NCBI GenBank assembly: GCA_045660125.1 | Contig: JAZRDG010000062.1 | Location: 1-64,000 of the forward strand | Source: SVQP01 sp045660125 | Lineage (GTDB): Bacteria > Bacillota > Clostridia > Oscillospirales > CAG-272 | Length of the DNA stretch: 64,000 nt | Direction: 5' to 3' | In this document: positions 51,881 through 62,006 of the stretch, piece by piece | Numbering within the stretch: the stretch's first letter is position 1 | Layout: each line of letters opens with the position of its first letter | Notes under the pieces: model-generated | Databases searched by the model: none | What the model was told of the DNA's origin: nothing | Seen by the model: the letters and a program-made list of their open reading frames with translations, nothing else | Made by a program: the position numbers and the translations under genes

Positions 51881-54070
51881 ATGAATGAATTGAAAAGAGA
51901 GCGCGTGTGGTCGGTCTTGTATACGCCGAATGAGGGCGAGACCGATCAAAAGATTGCGCGCATTGCAGAACACGTAGGTGTATCACAAATCACCGCAAGG
52001 CTGCTTTATAACAGGGGATACGACACCCCCGATAAAGCGTACGCCTTTATCAATACAAGCATTACAGCATTACACGATCCCTTCTTGATGAAGGACATGG
52101 ATAAAGCCGTTGCCAGAATTTCCAAGGCAATTGAGAATGGAGAAACCATTGCTATTTACGGTGACTACGACGTTGACGGTGTCACCTCGGTAACCTCGAT
52201 CTATCTTTACCTCAAAAGCAAGGGTGCAGATATCGTTTATTATATCCCGAGCCGAGATAAGGAAGGATACGGCTTGTGTGAAGCAGCCATTGAAGTCCTG
52301 GCAGATCACGGCGTTACGTTGATCGTCACGGTTGACACGGGCATTACCGCAGAACAAGAGGTCCGTTTCGCAACCCAAAAGGGCATTGATATGGTTATTA
52401 CAGACCACCATGAATGCCGCGAGGAATTGCCGCCCGCATGTGCGGTTGTCAATCCGCACAGACCCGATTGCCCGTATCCTTTCAAGGAGCTTGCAGGTGT
52501 CGGCGTTGTATTCAAGCTGATTTGCGCATATGAGATCAGAGAATATCAAAAGCGCGGTTTGTCTGCAGAGGATGCAGTTGCATCGGTGTGCCGCGAATAC
52601 GTCGATTTGACGGCTATTGGCACGATTGCGGACGTCATGCCCATCATTGATGAAAACAGATATATCGTTGCCGTCGGACTTGAGGCGGTACAGAACACCA
52701 AGCGTTGCGGATTGGATGCGCTGATTGAAGCGTCTTCGTACAATCCGAACGCAAGACAGGATCAGCCTCCCAAGAGAAAAAAGATCACCTCGGGCTTTAT
52801 TGGTTTTGGTATTGCACCCAGAATCAATGCCGCAGGCAGAATCAGCAGCGCGACCAAGGCTGTGGAGCTGCTTTTGGAGCAGGATCCCGACATGGCAAGA
52901 GAACGCGCCGAGGAGCTTTGCAAGATCAATACGCAAAGACAGATTGAAGAAAACCGCATTGCCGAGCAAGCATACAGAACCATTGAACAGCAGCATGATT
53001 TTATCAATGACAGAGTGATCGTGCTTGAGGATGATTCGTGGCAGCAGGGCATTATCGGTATCGTATCTTCACGCATTACGGAAAAGTATGGACTTCCGTC
53101 CGTTCTGATCTCGTTTGACGGCGCAACGCGCGGCTATGCGAGCCTGGATGACGTTGGCAAGGGCTCTGGCAGAAGCATCAAGGGAATGAATTTGGTAGAT
53201 GCGCTGACGCATTGCAGCGATCTTTTGACAAGATACGGCGGACACGAGTTGGCAGCAGGTCTTTCGATCGCCAGATGCAATATTGACGAGTTCCGTCAAA
53301 GAATCAACCAGTATGCACGAGAGAATCTGGACAGCGACGCGTTGGACATTTGTTACGAAGCGGACTGCGAGGTTGACGTGCATAGCCTGACCATGCCGCT
53401 TGCGGTAGAGCTGAGTGCTCTTGAGCCCTTTGGCGTTGCCAATCCCACACCTGAGCTGGTCTGCAGAAATTTGACGGTGTTTAAGATCATTCCTCTCGGA
53501 GCAGGCAAGCACTGCAAGATCATTCTTGCCAAGGACGGATTGCAGATGCAAGCCGTATGGTTCGGCACGCCCGCATCCACCTGTCCTTTCAGCGTTTCCG
53601 ATTGCGTTGACGTCATGTTCCAGCTCAGTATCAACGAATATCAAAACGTCAAGAGCCTGCAGCTGATCGTCAAGGATATGCGAATTTCGGACGACTATGC
53701 CGAAAAATGCAAAGCCGAAAGAGACAGATATCAGCAAATTCTGCAGGGAGCAACCTTCTCGGCATCCGAGAACGTATTGCCCAATCGCGAGGATATCGCT
53801 GAGGTATATAAGCTTTTGCGCAGAGAATGTCGCATCGGACATAACACGTTTTCTCACAAGACGTTGCTGTCAACGCTCAATCTCACGTCTGCATTGCAGA
53901 TCAATTATATTAAACTGAAGTTCATTATTGCCATCCTGGAGGATCTGAATCTCTGCGGAGTCAAAGAGCCCGGCGACAACCTGTATATATTTGACATATA
54001 CTGTAACGTTGCAAAAACCAACATCGACAACTCTGAATTTCTCAAAAAATTGCGCTCGCAATGTCAATAA
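51881..54070 (+). CDS. recJ: Single-strand-specific DNA exonuclease
   Basis: ATG 51881 is chosen because GAAGGA lies 10 bases upstream; ATG 51863 would leave the ribosome site inside the gene. The 729 residues carry the DHH-family motifs YGDYDVDGVTS, TVDTGI and ITDHHECREELPPA, with VNPHRPDCPYPFKELAGVGV and the DHHA1 motif GGHELAAGLSI. An OB-type domain and a C-terminal extension follow. It degrades single-stranded DNA 5' to 3' in repair and recombination. It starts the recJ-rel-dtd-hemZ run. Confidence 0.94.
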   Translation: MNELKRERVWSVLYTPNEGETDQKIARIAEHVGVSQITARLLYNRGYDTPDKAYAFINTSITALHDPFLMKDMDKAVARISKAIENGETIAIYGDYDVDGVTSVTSIYLYLKSKGADIVYYIPSRDKEGYGLCEAAIEVLADHGVTLIVTVDTGITAEQEVRFATQKGIDMVITDHHECREELPPACAVVNPHRPDCPYPFKELAGVGVVFKLICAYEIREYQKRGLSAEDAVASVCREYVDLTAIGTIADVMPIIDENRYIVAVGLEAVQNTKRCGLDALIEASSYNPNARQDQPPKRKKITSGFIGFGIAPRINAAGRISSATKAVELLLEQDPDMARERAEELCKINTQRQIEENRIAEQAYRTIEQQHDFINDRVIVLEDDSWQQGIIGIVSSRITEKYGLPSVLISFDGATRGYASLDDVGKGSGRSIKGMNLVDALTHCSDLLTRYGGHELAAGLSIARCNIDEFRQRINQYARENLDSDALDICYEADCEVDVHSLTMPLAVELSALEPFGVANPTPELVCRNLTVFKIIPLGAGKHCKIILAKDGLQMQAVWFGTPASTCPFSVSDCVDVMFQLSINEYQNVKSLQLIVKDMRISDDYAEKCKAERDRYQQILQGATFSASENVLPNREDIAEVYKLLRRECRIGHNTFSHKTLLSTLNLTSALQINYIKLKFIIAILEDLNLCGVKEPGDNLYIFDIYCNVAKTNIDNSEFLKKLRSQCQ

Positions 54071-54101
54071 CGCATGACTTACTAAATTACGAGGAACATT
54101 T

Positions 54102-56330
54102 ATGCAAAATTCGGTTCACACAGACATTACCCGATTGCTTGATATACTCAGAGCAACCGGAAAGAAATACGACGTAGAAAAGATTACGCGTGCATTTGAA
54201 TATGCGGACAATCTGCACGAGGGGCAGTATCGCGTCAGTGGAGAAAAGTATATTTCTCACCCTGTCGCAGTTGCTGAGATCGTTGCGGGATTGGAGCTTG
54301 ATACCGATTCTATCTGTGCTGCTTTGCTGCACGATACGGTAGAGGACTGCGCGGACAGAACCAATCTCAAGGAAATAGAAAAGCTCTTTGGCAAGGACGT
54401 CGCCGTGCTGGTTGACGGTCTTACCAAAATTGTTGCGCTGCAGGTAGAGGACAAGGAAGAGGCACATATCGAAAACCTTCGTAAAATGCTGCTTGCCATG
54501 TCCAAGGACGTTCGCGTTATCTTTATTAAGTTGTGCGACAGACTGCATAACATGAGAACGCTGGAGGTAAAGCCCGACCATAAGCGCAGAATCACTGCGC
54601 TTGAAACCATGCAGGTGTATGCTCCGCTTGCGCATCGTCTTGGTATGCAAAAGATCAAGCAAGAGCTTGAAAATCTCGGTGTTCGCTATCTTGACCCGAT
54701 CGGCTATGAGGAGGTTCGCAGCGGCATTGAACAGAAGTACGGTCAGAGCCTGAATTTTATTGAGGGCATCAGACAAATCGTAGGTTCAAAGCTGGAGGAG
54801 AATCATATTTCCTATACGCTTGAGGGCCGTATCAAAACTGTTTACAGTATCTATAAGAAGATGTTCTCGCAGGGCAAGAGCTTTGACCAGATCTATGACT
54901 TTTACGCTATGCGTATTATCGTGGATACAGAGCTTGAATGCTATACCGTATTGGGTATCATTCACGAGATGTTTAACTCCATTCCCGGCAGATTCAAGGA
55001 TTATATTTCCACGCCTAAGCCCAATATGTACCGTTCGCTGCATACCACCGTCATCGGACGCTCCGGTATTCCTTTTGAGGTGCAGATCCGTACCTGGGAG
55101 ATGCACCATATTGCAGAATACGGTATCGCTGCACACTGGAAGTATAAGTCCGGTGCTACCTCCAAGGAGGATATGGACAAGAAGCTGGAGTGGATCGCCC
55201 GTTTGATTGAAACCGAGGACGACGCACGCGACCCCGACGAGTTCATGCATGCACTCAAGACCGATATTTTCCACGATGAGGTCTTTGTGTTCACGCCTAA
55301 GGGCGACGTAATCGCATTGCCTCAGGGCGCTACCGCTATTGACTTTGCATATGCAATTCACTCTGCGGTAGGCAACAAGATGATCGGCGCTAAGATCAAC
55401 GGCAATATCGTACCGATCGACCGCGTGCTTGAAAACGGCGAGATCGTCGAGGTATTGACCACCTCTTCGGGCAAGGGCCCCAGCAAGGATTGGCTTTCTA
55501 TTGTTAAAACAGGTGAAGCGAAGGCTAAGATCCGCCAGTGGTTCAAGCGTGAAAAGCGCGACGAAAACATCGTTGAAGGTAAGGCGCAATGTGAAGCAGA
55601 GATCAAAAAGACGCTTTCCAAGGTGCCTGAGAACCTGCGTAACGATATTTGCGCTGCAATTGCGCAGCGTATTGGCTTTGCAAGTGTGGACGATCTGTAT
55701 AACGAGATCGGCTACGGCGGTTTGGCTATTTCCAAGATCGCAAATAAGATCAAGGACGAAGCTGCAAAATACGTGACTACTGAGCCCGAGCCCGCACCCG
55801 AGATTACCGAAACGGATATGGTTTCCTCGCCTGCAAAGGTCAGAAACGTTCGCTCCAACAGCGGAATTATCGTGGATGGCGAGACCGGATGCCAGGTCAA
55901 GTTTGCAAAGTGCTGCAATCCCTTACCGGGTGACCGCGTTATCGGATTTATTACCAAGGGTTACGGTATTTCGATCCATAAGTATGACTGTCCTAACGTT
56001 ACAAGCATCATTGATCACAGTGAGTATGCCGACCGTTGGGTACAGGCTGAATGGGAGAAAGGACCTTCCGATAGCGGTAGCGTTGGCGTTTACGAAGCCT
56101 TTATCCAGTTGCACACCGAGGACAGAATCGGTATGCTTGCGGATATCGCAACCGCGCTTGCTGATATGCGTGTTGCTATTTTGTCTGTTAACTCTCAAAA
56201 GAGAAGCAATGGCATGGGCATCATCAATCTTAAGGTCAGCTGTAAAAATACCGACCATTATCAGTCCATTATGTCCAGACTTAAGTCGCTTGCAGGCGTA
56301 GTGGACGTTGTCAGAGGATATTCATCATGA
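54102..56330 (+). CDS. rel: Bifunctional (p)ppGpp synthetase/hydrolase
   Basis: The 742 residues give a full-length Rel. The HD hydrolase domain has SHPVAVAEIVAGL and ALLHDTVED; the synthetase has EGRIKTVYSIYKKM and YRSLHTTVIG. TGS (VFTPKGDVIALPQGATAIDF), a Cys-rich region (CCNPLPGDRVIGFITKG) and C-terminal ACT (EDRIGMLADIATALADM) follow. Both activities look intact. It makes and destroys the stringent-response alarmone. Its stop overlaps dtd by ATGA. Confidence 0.95.
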   Translation: MQNSVHTDITRLLDILRATGKKYDVEKITRAFEYADNLHEGQYRVSGEKYISHPVAVAEIVAGLELDTDSICAALLHDTVEDCADRTNLKEIEKLFGKDVAVLVDGLTKIVALQVEDKEEAHIENLRKMLLAMSKDVRVIFIKLCDRLHNMRTLEVKPDHKRRITALETMQVYAPLAHRLGMQKIKQELENLGVRYLDPIGYEEVRSGIEQKYGQSLNFIEGIRQIVGSKLEENHISYTLEGRIKTVYSIYKKMFSQGKSFDQIYDFYAMRIIVDTELECYTVLGIIHEMFNSIPGRFKDYISTPKPNMYRSLHTTVIGRSGIPFEVQIRTWEMHHIAEYGIAAHWKYKSGATSKEDMDKKLEWIARLIETEDDARDPDEFMHALKTDIFHDEVFVFTPKGDVIALPQGATAIDFAYAIHSAVGNKMIGAKINGNIVPIDRVLENGEIVEVLTTSSGKGPSKDWLSIVKTGEAKAKIRQWFKREKRDENIVEGKAQCEAEIKKTLSKVPENLRNDICAAIAQRIGFASVDDLYNEIGYGGLAISKIANKIKDEAAKYVTTEPEPAPEITETDMVSSPAKVRNVRSNSGIIVDGETGCQVKFAKCCNPLPGDRVIGFITKGYGISIHKYDCPNVTSIIDHSEYADRWVQAEWEKGPSDSGSVGVYEAFIQLHTEDRIGMLADIATALADMRVAILSVNSQKRSNGMGIINLKVSCKNTDHYQSIMSRLKSLAGVVDVVRGYSS

Positions 56331-56788
56331 AAGCAGTATTACAAAGAGTAAAATATGCAAAAGTAGAGGTTGACGGCGAGATTGTCGGTGAATGCAACCA
56401 GGGTCTTATGATCCTTCTGGGTGTTGCCAAGGAGGATACGGAAGAGGATGCAAAACTGCTTGCCGAAAAGATCGTTAAGCACAGAATTTTTCGCGATGAA
56501 AACGGCAAAATGAATCTCTCTGTCAAGGATATTGACGGGGAATTGCTGGTCGTGTCGCAATTTACGCTGCTGGCAGAGTACAGACACGGCAACAGACCGG
56601 ATTTCTTTGCATCCGCAGCACCTGATGAGGCAAACAGACTGTATGAGTATTTCATTACGCTTGTGCAGCAGCACGTAAAGCACGTCGGACACGGTATCTT
56701 CGGTGCTGATATGGATGTGACCTTGACCAACTGGGGTCCTGTCACGATTGTGATGGATAGCCAAGTCCTGAAGAATAAAGGAAAGTAA
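56327..56788 (+). CDS. dtd: D-aminoacyl-tRNA deacylase
   Basis: The 153 residues have the DTD motifs: MKAVLQRVKYAKVEVDGE, LLVVSQFTLLAEYRHGNRPD (SQFT) and the Gly-Pro dipeptide in NWGPVTIVMDS. It removes D-amino acids and glycine from mischarged tRNAs. The start overlaps rel by 4 bases, so expression is coupled. Confidence 0.96.
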   Translation: MKAVLQRVKYAKVEVDGEIVGECNQGLMILLGVAKEDTEEDAKLLAEKIVKHRIFRDENGKMNLSVKDIDGELLVVSQFTLLAEYRHGNRPDFFASAAPDEANRLYEYFITLVQQHVKHVGHGIFGADMDVTLTNWGPVTIVMDSQVLKNKGK

Positions 56789-56792
56789 TCAT

Positions 56793-58289
56793 ATGAAACT
56801 GAACATTCAAGGACAAGTAAACGTATACTACGTACAAACGTTATGCATGATTTTCTATCCCGGTGAAAAGTTTTCCGAGGATCAGGAGGTCACTCCCGAC
56901 ACTCCCGTGCTTGATTTGTGCGTAAAAGAAAGCCAGGAAGGCTATACTGTCGATGCGACGTTGACGCAAGGCAACAAGAGCGCGAGCACGCAAAAAAATT
57001 ATGCTTGGCGCGATGATATTGATAAGGACAGGCTGCTCAAGCTTGCCTTGGGCGATGCATTGCTTGTTGTTTGCGGAGAGGTTTGCGGCTACCGCCCCTC
57101 TTGGGGCATGCTGACCGGTGTGCGTCCCTCTAAGGTTGCGACCGATCTGCTCAAAAAGGGCGTTAGCAAAACGCGTGTCAAAAAGATCTTGGCGAGTGAA
57201 TATTTCGTTATCCCCAAAAAAGCTGCGCTTGCAACAGACGTTGCATTGAACGAGGCAAGACTTATCGCAACGCCCGGCAAAAAGGATTGCAGCATCTACG
57301 TTTCCATTCCGTTCTGCCCGACAAGATGTGCGTATTGCTCATTCGTGTCGTATACGTCCAAGCGTTTGCTTTCGCTGATTCCTGATTATCTGGCTAAGCT
57401 TTGCGACGAGATCAAGGACGTGTTTGCATGCGTGAACCGTTTGGGGCTGAACGTCAAGACCGTATATATCGGCGGCGGCACTCCCACAATTCTTGAGGCT
57501 GATCAGCTGCGCATGCTGCTTTCGGTGATTGCAGAATCGACAGACGTGACAAAGCTTGAGGAATACACGCTGGAATCGGGTAGACCCGATACCATTACTG
57601 CGGAAAAATTTGCAGTTGCCAAGCAGTATGGCGTGACGCGTGTCAGCGTCAATCCGCAGATCCTTTGCGATGAGGTATTGCAGGGCATTGGCAGAGGTCA
57701 TAGCAGTGATGAATTTTATCGCGCTTTCGAGATTGCAAGAGAAGCAGGTTTTAAGGTGATCAACACCGACCTGATTGCGGGCTTACCCGGTGATAAATTC
57801 TCGACTTTTGCCGCTTCATTTGACCGCATTCTTGCGCTCAGGCCCGAGAATATTACGGTGCATACCTTCTGCGTCAAGAAATCAGCTGAAATACTGCAAA
57901 AGGATTCCAAGGTATACGACATTCGCGGCGGAGATACGGGAAAGTGCGTAGATTACTCTCAAATCAAGGCAATGCACGAGGGATATAAGCCCTATTATAT
58001 GTACAGACAGAAAAACACCGTGGGCAACTTTGAAAACGTTGGTCTTGCCACGGAAGGGAACGAGGGACTTTATAACATCTATATGATGGAAGAGGTGCAC
58101 TCTATATTCGCTGCAGGTGCGGGAGCTGTTACCAAGGCTGTCGATTATATGCCTGCCGACGGTTCCAAGCCCTTTATCCAAAGATTCTTCAATGATAAAT
58201 ATCCTTATGAATACTTAAGAAATGAGAACGGAAAGCAAAAGCTTGAGGAGATCGAAAGATTCTACCAAGAAAGACGCTTACTTGACTAA
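56793..58289 (+). CDS. hemZ: Radical SAM coproporphyrinogen dehydrogenase-like protein
   Basis: The 498 residues carry the iron-sulfur cluster motif FCPTRCAYCSF in SIPFCPTRCAYCSFVSY, preceded by an N-terminal domain with WGMLTGVRPSKVA typical of Bacillus HemZ. YIGGGTPTIL is the SAM-binding turn. HemZ is named for oxygen-independent heme synthesis, but other heme genes are not present here, so the actual reaction may differ. It lies 4 bases after dtd. Confidence 0.88.
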   Translation: MKLNIQGQVNVYYVQTLCMIFYPGEKFSEDQEVTPDTPVLDLCVKESQEGYTVDATLTQGNKSASTQKNYAWRDDIDKDRLLKLALGDALLVVCGEVCGYRPSWGMLTGVRPSKVATDLLKKGVSKTRVKKILASEYFVIPKKAALATDVALNEARLIATPGKKDCSIYVSIPFCPTRCAYCSFVSYTSKRLLSLIPDYLAKLCDEIKDVFACVNRLGLNVKTVYIGGGTPTILEADQLRMLLSVIAESTDVTKLEEYTLESGRPDTITAEKFAVAKQYGVTRVSVNPQILCDEVLQGIGRGHSSDEFYRAFEIAREAGFKVINTDLIAGLPGDKFSTFAASFDRILALRPENITVHTFCVKKSAEILQKDSKVYDIRGGDTGKCVDYSQIKAMHEGYKPYYMYRQKNTVGNFENVGLATEGNEGLYNIYMMEEVHSIFAAGAGAVTKAVDYMPADGSKPFIQRFFNDKYPYEYLRNENGKQKLEEIERFYQERRLLD

Positions 58290-58314
58290 TACTTAATATC
58301 AAAAGGAGTATTTC

Positions 58315-59220
58315 ATGCACGTAACCCAAAATTATTATACCGACGAGCAGGCTAAGGCTTTTGTTAAGCAATGTGACGCTGCCTTTGATCAACGAATTGC
58401 GCAAGCAGTGACGCTGATCATGGAACGAAATCACAGGTTTCTTTGCTTGGCAGGCCCCAGCTGCGCCGGTAAGACTACCACTGCCGAAAAGATCACGCAA
58501 AAGCTTGGCGAGCGCGGAATACGCACGCACGTCATCTCTATTGACGATTTCTTTTACGATATGGACTACCTGCTTGCATTGGCGCAAGACAGGGGCGGCG
58601 AGCTGGATATGGATTCGGTTGCATCCTTGGATCTTGCATGCTTTGCGCAGTGTCTGTCCGAGATTGTTAACGTCGGCAAAACCAATCTTCCCATCTTTGA
58701 TTTTCACACGCATCAGAGAGGCGGATACAGAGAATTTACTTGCGCAAAAGATGATATTGTCATCTTTGAGGGCATTCAGGCTGTTTATCCCGAATTGACG
58801 TCTCTGATCGCTCCTTACGGAATGACCAGTATATTCGTTTGCCCTGAAACTGCAATTCAGGTTGGCGACCAAGTCTTTGAGCCGAATATCTTCAGATTTT
58901 ACAGAAGAATCGTCAGGGATGCTCAATTCCGTTCTGCAGATGCGCAAAGAACGCTTGAGGTTTGGCGCGGTGTGCGAAACAATGAGGACGCCAATATTTT
59001 CCCTTACAAGGATGCGTGTGATATGACCGTGGATTCTACCATGGCTTACGATCTGCACTTGCTGGTGCCGTATTTGCGCGAGCTGCTGCAGCACGTCAGT
59101 GAGCAGAGCAGATATTATTTGCGCGCACTTGATATTCTGAACCGTATTGCAAAGATTGAACCTATTTCCGTTCAGTATCTGCAAAAGGATTCCTTGTATC
59201 ACGAATTTATTCAGTTCTGA
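58315..59220 (+). CDS. Uridine kinase / phosphoribulokinase-family nucleoside kinase
   Basis: The 301 residues have the P-loop LAGPSCAGKTTTAEK (about 46-58) and ISIDDFFYD downstream, as in uridine kinases. Clostridial relatives often have about 550 residues with a TGS-type N-terminal part; here only a short N-tail precedes the kinase fold. The likely reaction is ATP-dependent phosphorylation of a nucleoside such as uridine. AAAGGAG precedes ATG 58315; it follows hemZ after 25 bases. Confidence 0.8.
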   Translation: MHVTQNYYTDEQAKAFVKQCDAAFDQRIAQAVTLIMERNHRFLCLAGPSCAGKTTTAEKITQKLGERGIRTHVISIDDFFYDMDYLLALAQDRGGELDMDSVASLDLACFAQCLSEIVNVGKTNLPIFDFHTHQRGGYREFTCAKDDIVIFEGIQAVYPELTSLIAPYGMTSIFVCPETAIQVGDQVFEPNIFRFYRRIVRDAQFRSADAQRTLEVWRGVRNNEDANIFPYKDACDMTVDSTMAYDLHLLVPYLRELLQHVSEQSRYYLRALDILNRIAKIEPISVQYLQKDSLYHEFIQF

Positions 59221-59227
59221 TCTTCAG

Positions 59228-59259
59228 ACCACTCTCATAAAAATGGTATGAGAGGTGGT
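59228..59259 (+). promoter_or_regulatory. Hairpin covering the flippase ribosome site and start
   Basis: ACCACTCTCATA (59228-59239) pairs with TATGAGAGGTGGT (59247-59259), a 12-base stem with one bulged base and a 7-base loop. The right arm contains GAGAGG and the GTG codons where translation should begin. No T-run follows, so it is more likely to control translation than to terminate. Confidence 0.5.
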
Positions 59260-60817
59260 GATCAATACGAAAACGAAAACTCATTCGTCATTTGCTGCAG
59301 GGGCTGCTTTGCTTGCAATTTCAGCACTTGTAGTTAAGCTGATCGGCGTTTGTTATAAGATTCCGCTTGTGCATTTGCTTGGTGCACAGGGCATGGGCTA
59401 TTTCAATGCTGCATATGACGTTTATGCGTTGCTATGCGTGATATCTACGACGGGGCTACCAGTTGCCGTATCCGTGGTGGGTAATCGCTATCCCGGTGCG
59501 CAAAGACGCGCATACCTGCTGTCTCTTGCAATATTCGCGTTTCTTGGCACACTGGGGGCTGCATTAGTATTCATTTACGCTGATCGCATCGCCGTATGGG
59601 TAGGTGCGCCGGAGGCAGCGCAAAGCTTGCGCTTTATCGCGCCGGCAGTTTTGTTCATTTGTTTATCGGGGGCGTTCCGCGGCTATTACCAAGCAAAGCG
59701 CAATATGACACCGACTGCGGTTTCTCAAGTGATTGAAGCCGCCGGTAAGCTTCTGTTTGGGCTATTGTTTGCGCATATAGCCATACGCTTTAAAAAAGGA
59801 ATGCCAACCGCTGCTGCATTTGCGGTTCTCGGACTTAGCGTTGGCACGTTTCTTTGCTTGATCTATCTTTTCCTGTGTGATAAGCGCGAAAGCGATTTGT
59901 CGCAGCACAACGAGCTTTCAAGCAAGCTGCTGTTCAAGGAAATGATGATCGTTGCATTTCCCGTGACGCTGGGAGCAGTGCTTACGGGACTTTCCAAGAT
60001 GATTGATCTGTCTTTGATCATGCGCAGACTACAGGATAGCGGCATGGAGCAGGGCACAGCGGTCGCCATGTACGGCTGCTATACCTCTATGGTCGTGCCG
60101 CTGTTTAACGTAATTCCTGCGTTATTTACGTCTCTTGCAATGCCGCTTGTGCCGCATCTCGGTCATGCGATTGCAAGCAAAGACCAAGCAAGTCAAAAAT
60201 ACATCCTGAATACGGCATTCCGCTGGGGAATCGCGATCAGTGTGCCTGCGTCACTCGGTATGGCTATGATGAGCAGACAGATATTGGAACTGCTGTTTGA
60301 AAAGTCACCTGAAGTACAAGCAGCTGTGCCGCTTTTGGTTATGATCAGCATAGCGATACCCGCAAGCTGCATGATCACCGCCGCAAGCGCAGTGCTGCAA
60401 GCATACGAGCGCGCATGGTTACCTATGATTTCGACCGCGATCGGATGCCTTGTCAAGGCGGCAAGTTTGTATATACTGTGCGCAATACCCGAATGTGGGA
60501 TTCTTGCAGCGCCGATCAGTACGCTGCTTTGCTGCACGGTCACGGTTGTTTTTGATTTGAATTTTATCGCTCGGGTCGCACCCGGATTTGCATTTGCAAA
60601 GCATTTCATGCTTGCGCTTGTTGCGTCTGCGTCAGCCGTAGGTGTTGCGGCGATTCTGCAAAGAATATTGCCTGTATTCACTGTGTCTGCAATCAACGTT
60701 TGCGTTGTCATGATAACGGCTGTATTCGTATATTTACCGATAGCATATCTGTGCGGACTTGTTCGCATTTCGGATTTTAAATCAATTATTTCAAATAAAG
60801 AAAAGGATACCCAATAA
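59258..60817 (+). CDS. Polysaccharide/lipid flippase of the SpoVB-YabM type
   Basis: The 519 residues have about 14 hydrophobic helices in the MATE/MVF superfamily. The N-terminus GAALLAISALVVKLIGVCYKIPL and LLGAQGMGYFNAAYDVY are typical of SpoVB/YabM. It should move lipid-linked precursors across the membrane. A GTG start at 59258 (or 59255) is inferred; no ATG fits. Its place before mazG-hup-rqcP-yabP-yabQ-divIC matches yabM in Bacillus. The start region is folded into a hairpin. Confidence 0.82.
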   Translation: MINTKTKTHSSFAAGAALLAISALVVKLIGVCYKIPLVHLLGAQGMGYFNAAYDVYALLCVISTTGLPVAVSVVGNRYPGAQRRAYLLSLAIFAFLGTLGAALVFIYADRIAVWVGAPEAAQSLRFIAPAVLFICLSGAFRGYYQAKRNMTPTAVSQVIEAAGKLLFGLLFAHIAIRFKKGMPTAAAFAVLGLSVGTFLCLIYLFLCDKRESDLSQHNELSSKLLFKEMMIVAFPVTLGAVLTGLSKMIDLSLIMRRLQDSGMEQGTAVAMYGCYTSMVVPLFNVIPALFTSLAMPLVPHLGHAIASKDQASQKYILNTAFRWGIAISVPASLGMAMMSRQILELLFEKSPEVQAAVPLLVMISIAIPASCMITAASAVLQAYERAWLPMISTAIGCLVKAASLYILCAIPECGILAAPISTLLCCTVTVVFDLNFIARVAPGFAFAKHFMLALVASASAVGVAAILQRILPVFTVSAINVCVVMITAVFVYLPIAYLCGLVRISDFKSIISNKEKDTQ

Positions 60818-60818
60818 A

Positions 60819-61625
60819 ATGGACGTTCAAAACAAAATTTCCGAGCTGCTTTCCAAGGAAAGATATAACTTTGATGATCTGGTCGATGTCGTAGTCGTGC
60901 TGCGAAGCGAGCAGGGCTGCCCTTGGGACAGAGAACAGGATCATAAGAGTATTCGAAATGATTTTATTGAAGAAACCTACGAAGTCATTGAGGCGATCGA
61001 TACCGAAGATCCCGTGCTTTTGCGTGAGGAGCTGGGCGACGTGCTTTTGCAGGTCGTTTTCCACGCACGCATTGAGGAGCAAGAGGGAAGATTCAATATT
61101 AATGACGTAGCCAATGATATTTGCGCAAAGCTCATTCACCGCCACCCCCACGTCTTTGGTGACGTTTACGCAAAGGATTCCGAGCAGGTTCTGCAAAACT
61201 GGGATGCCATCAAGAGTGAGGAAAAGCAGCGCGTAACGGTTACGGATAAGCTGCGCGCCATTCCGCCCATGTATCCCGCATTGCTCAGAGCACAAAAGGT
61301 AGGCAAAAAGGCATCCTGCTTTGATTTTGCCAACGCCGAAGAGGCACGTGATAAGGTGCTTGAAGAGATTGCAGAGGTTATGGCTGTGACAAATGATCCC
61401 GTGGAGGCAGAAAAGGAGATCGGAGACCTTCTGCTTGCCGTAACCAGCCTTGCACGCATGCTGCACGTCAATGCCGAGGAAGCGCTGTTCCATGCGACAA
61501 ATCGCTTTATTGACCGTTTCGAGGCAATCGAGACTGCAGTGGATGCACGTGGCTTGGATATTGCAACCGTTGATCGCGATGAACTTGAGCGTATCTGGGA
61601 TGAGAACAAGAAAAAATCCAATTGA
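60819..61625 (+). CDS. mazG: Nucleoside triphosphate pyrophosphohydrolase
   Basis: ATG 60819 follows AAAAGGA; the frame is open upstream but only inside the flippase gene. The 268 residues hold two MazG domains, with acidic metal sites EETYEVIEAID and EELGDVLLQVVFHARI, then EEIAEVMAVTND and EKEIGDLLLAVTSLAR. It hydrolyses noncanonical NTPs. The N-terminal methyltransferase domain of Bacillus YabN is absent. Confidence 0.93.
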   Translation: MDVQNKISELLSKERYNFDDLVDVVVVLRSEQGCPWDREQDHKSIRNDFIEETYEVIEAIDTEDPVLLREELGDVLLQVVFHARIEEQEGRFNINDVANDICAKLIHRHPHVFGDVYAKDSEQVLQNWDAIKSEEKQRVTVTDKLRAIPPMYPALLRAQKVGKKASCFDFANAEEARDKVLEEIAEVMAVTNDPVEAEKEIGDLLLAVTSLARMLHVNAEEALFHATNRFIDRFEAIETAVDARGLDIATVDRDELERIWDENKKKSN

Positions 61626-61665
61626 TCAGCGCTTGAAAAAATCTGCATAAATTTGCTTAAATCCC

Positions 61666-61694
61666 TTGAAATATATACGAATTTGTGATATAAT
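61666..61694 (+). promoter_or_regulatory. Promoter of hup
   Basis: TTGAAA 61666-61671 and TATAAT 61689-61694 with a 17-base spacer, 37 bases before the start. Confidence 0.85.
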
Positions 61695-61730
61695 ATTATT
61701 GTAAATCTAATCCAAGAAAGGAATATAAAA

Positions 61731-62003
61731 ATGAACAAGACTCAACTTATTCAAAAGATTGCCGAGAACGGCAACATGACCAAGAAGGACGCAGAAGTAG
61801 CTCTGAACGCAGTTGTTGCAGCTATTACCGATGCAGTAGCAGCAGGTGAGAAGGTACAGGTTTCCGGCTTCGGTAGCTTTGACGTAAAGGCTCGCGACGC
61901 AAGAACCGGCAGAAACCCCAAGACCGGCGAGTCGGTTGAAATCGCAGCTTCCAAGAGAGTTGTTTTCGCTGCAGCGCAGGCACTCAAGGACAAGATCAAC
62001 TAA
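61731..62003 (+). CDS. hup: HU-type DNA-binding protein
   Basis: The 90 residues start MNKTQLIQKIAENGNMTKKD and carry VQVSGFGSFDVKARDARTGR, the hallmark beta-arm region of HU with GRNPKTGE. It packages the chromosome as a dimer. AAAGGAA precedes ATG 61731. Its own promoter sits inside the mazG-rqcP run, allowing high expression. rqcP follows after 3 bases. Confidence 0.97.
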   Translation: MNKTQLIQKIAENGNMTKKDAEVALNAVVAAITDAVAAGEKVQVSGFGSFDVKARDARTGRNPKTGESVEIAASKRVVFAAAQALKDKIN

Positions 62004-62006
62004 TCC

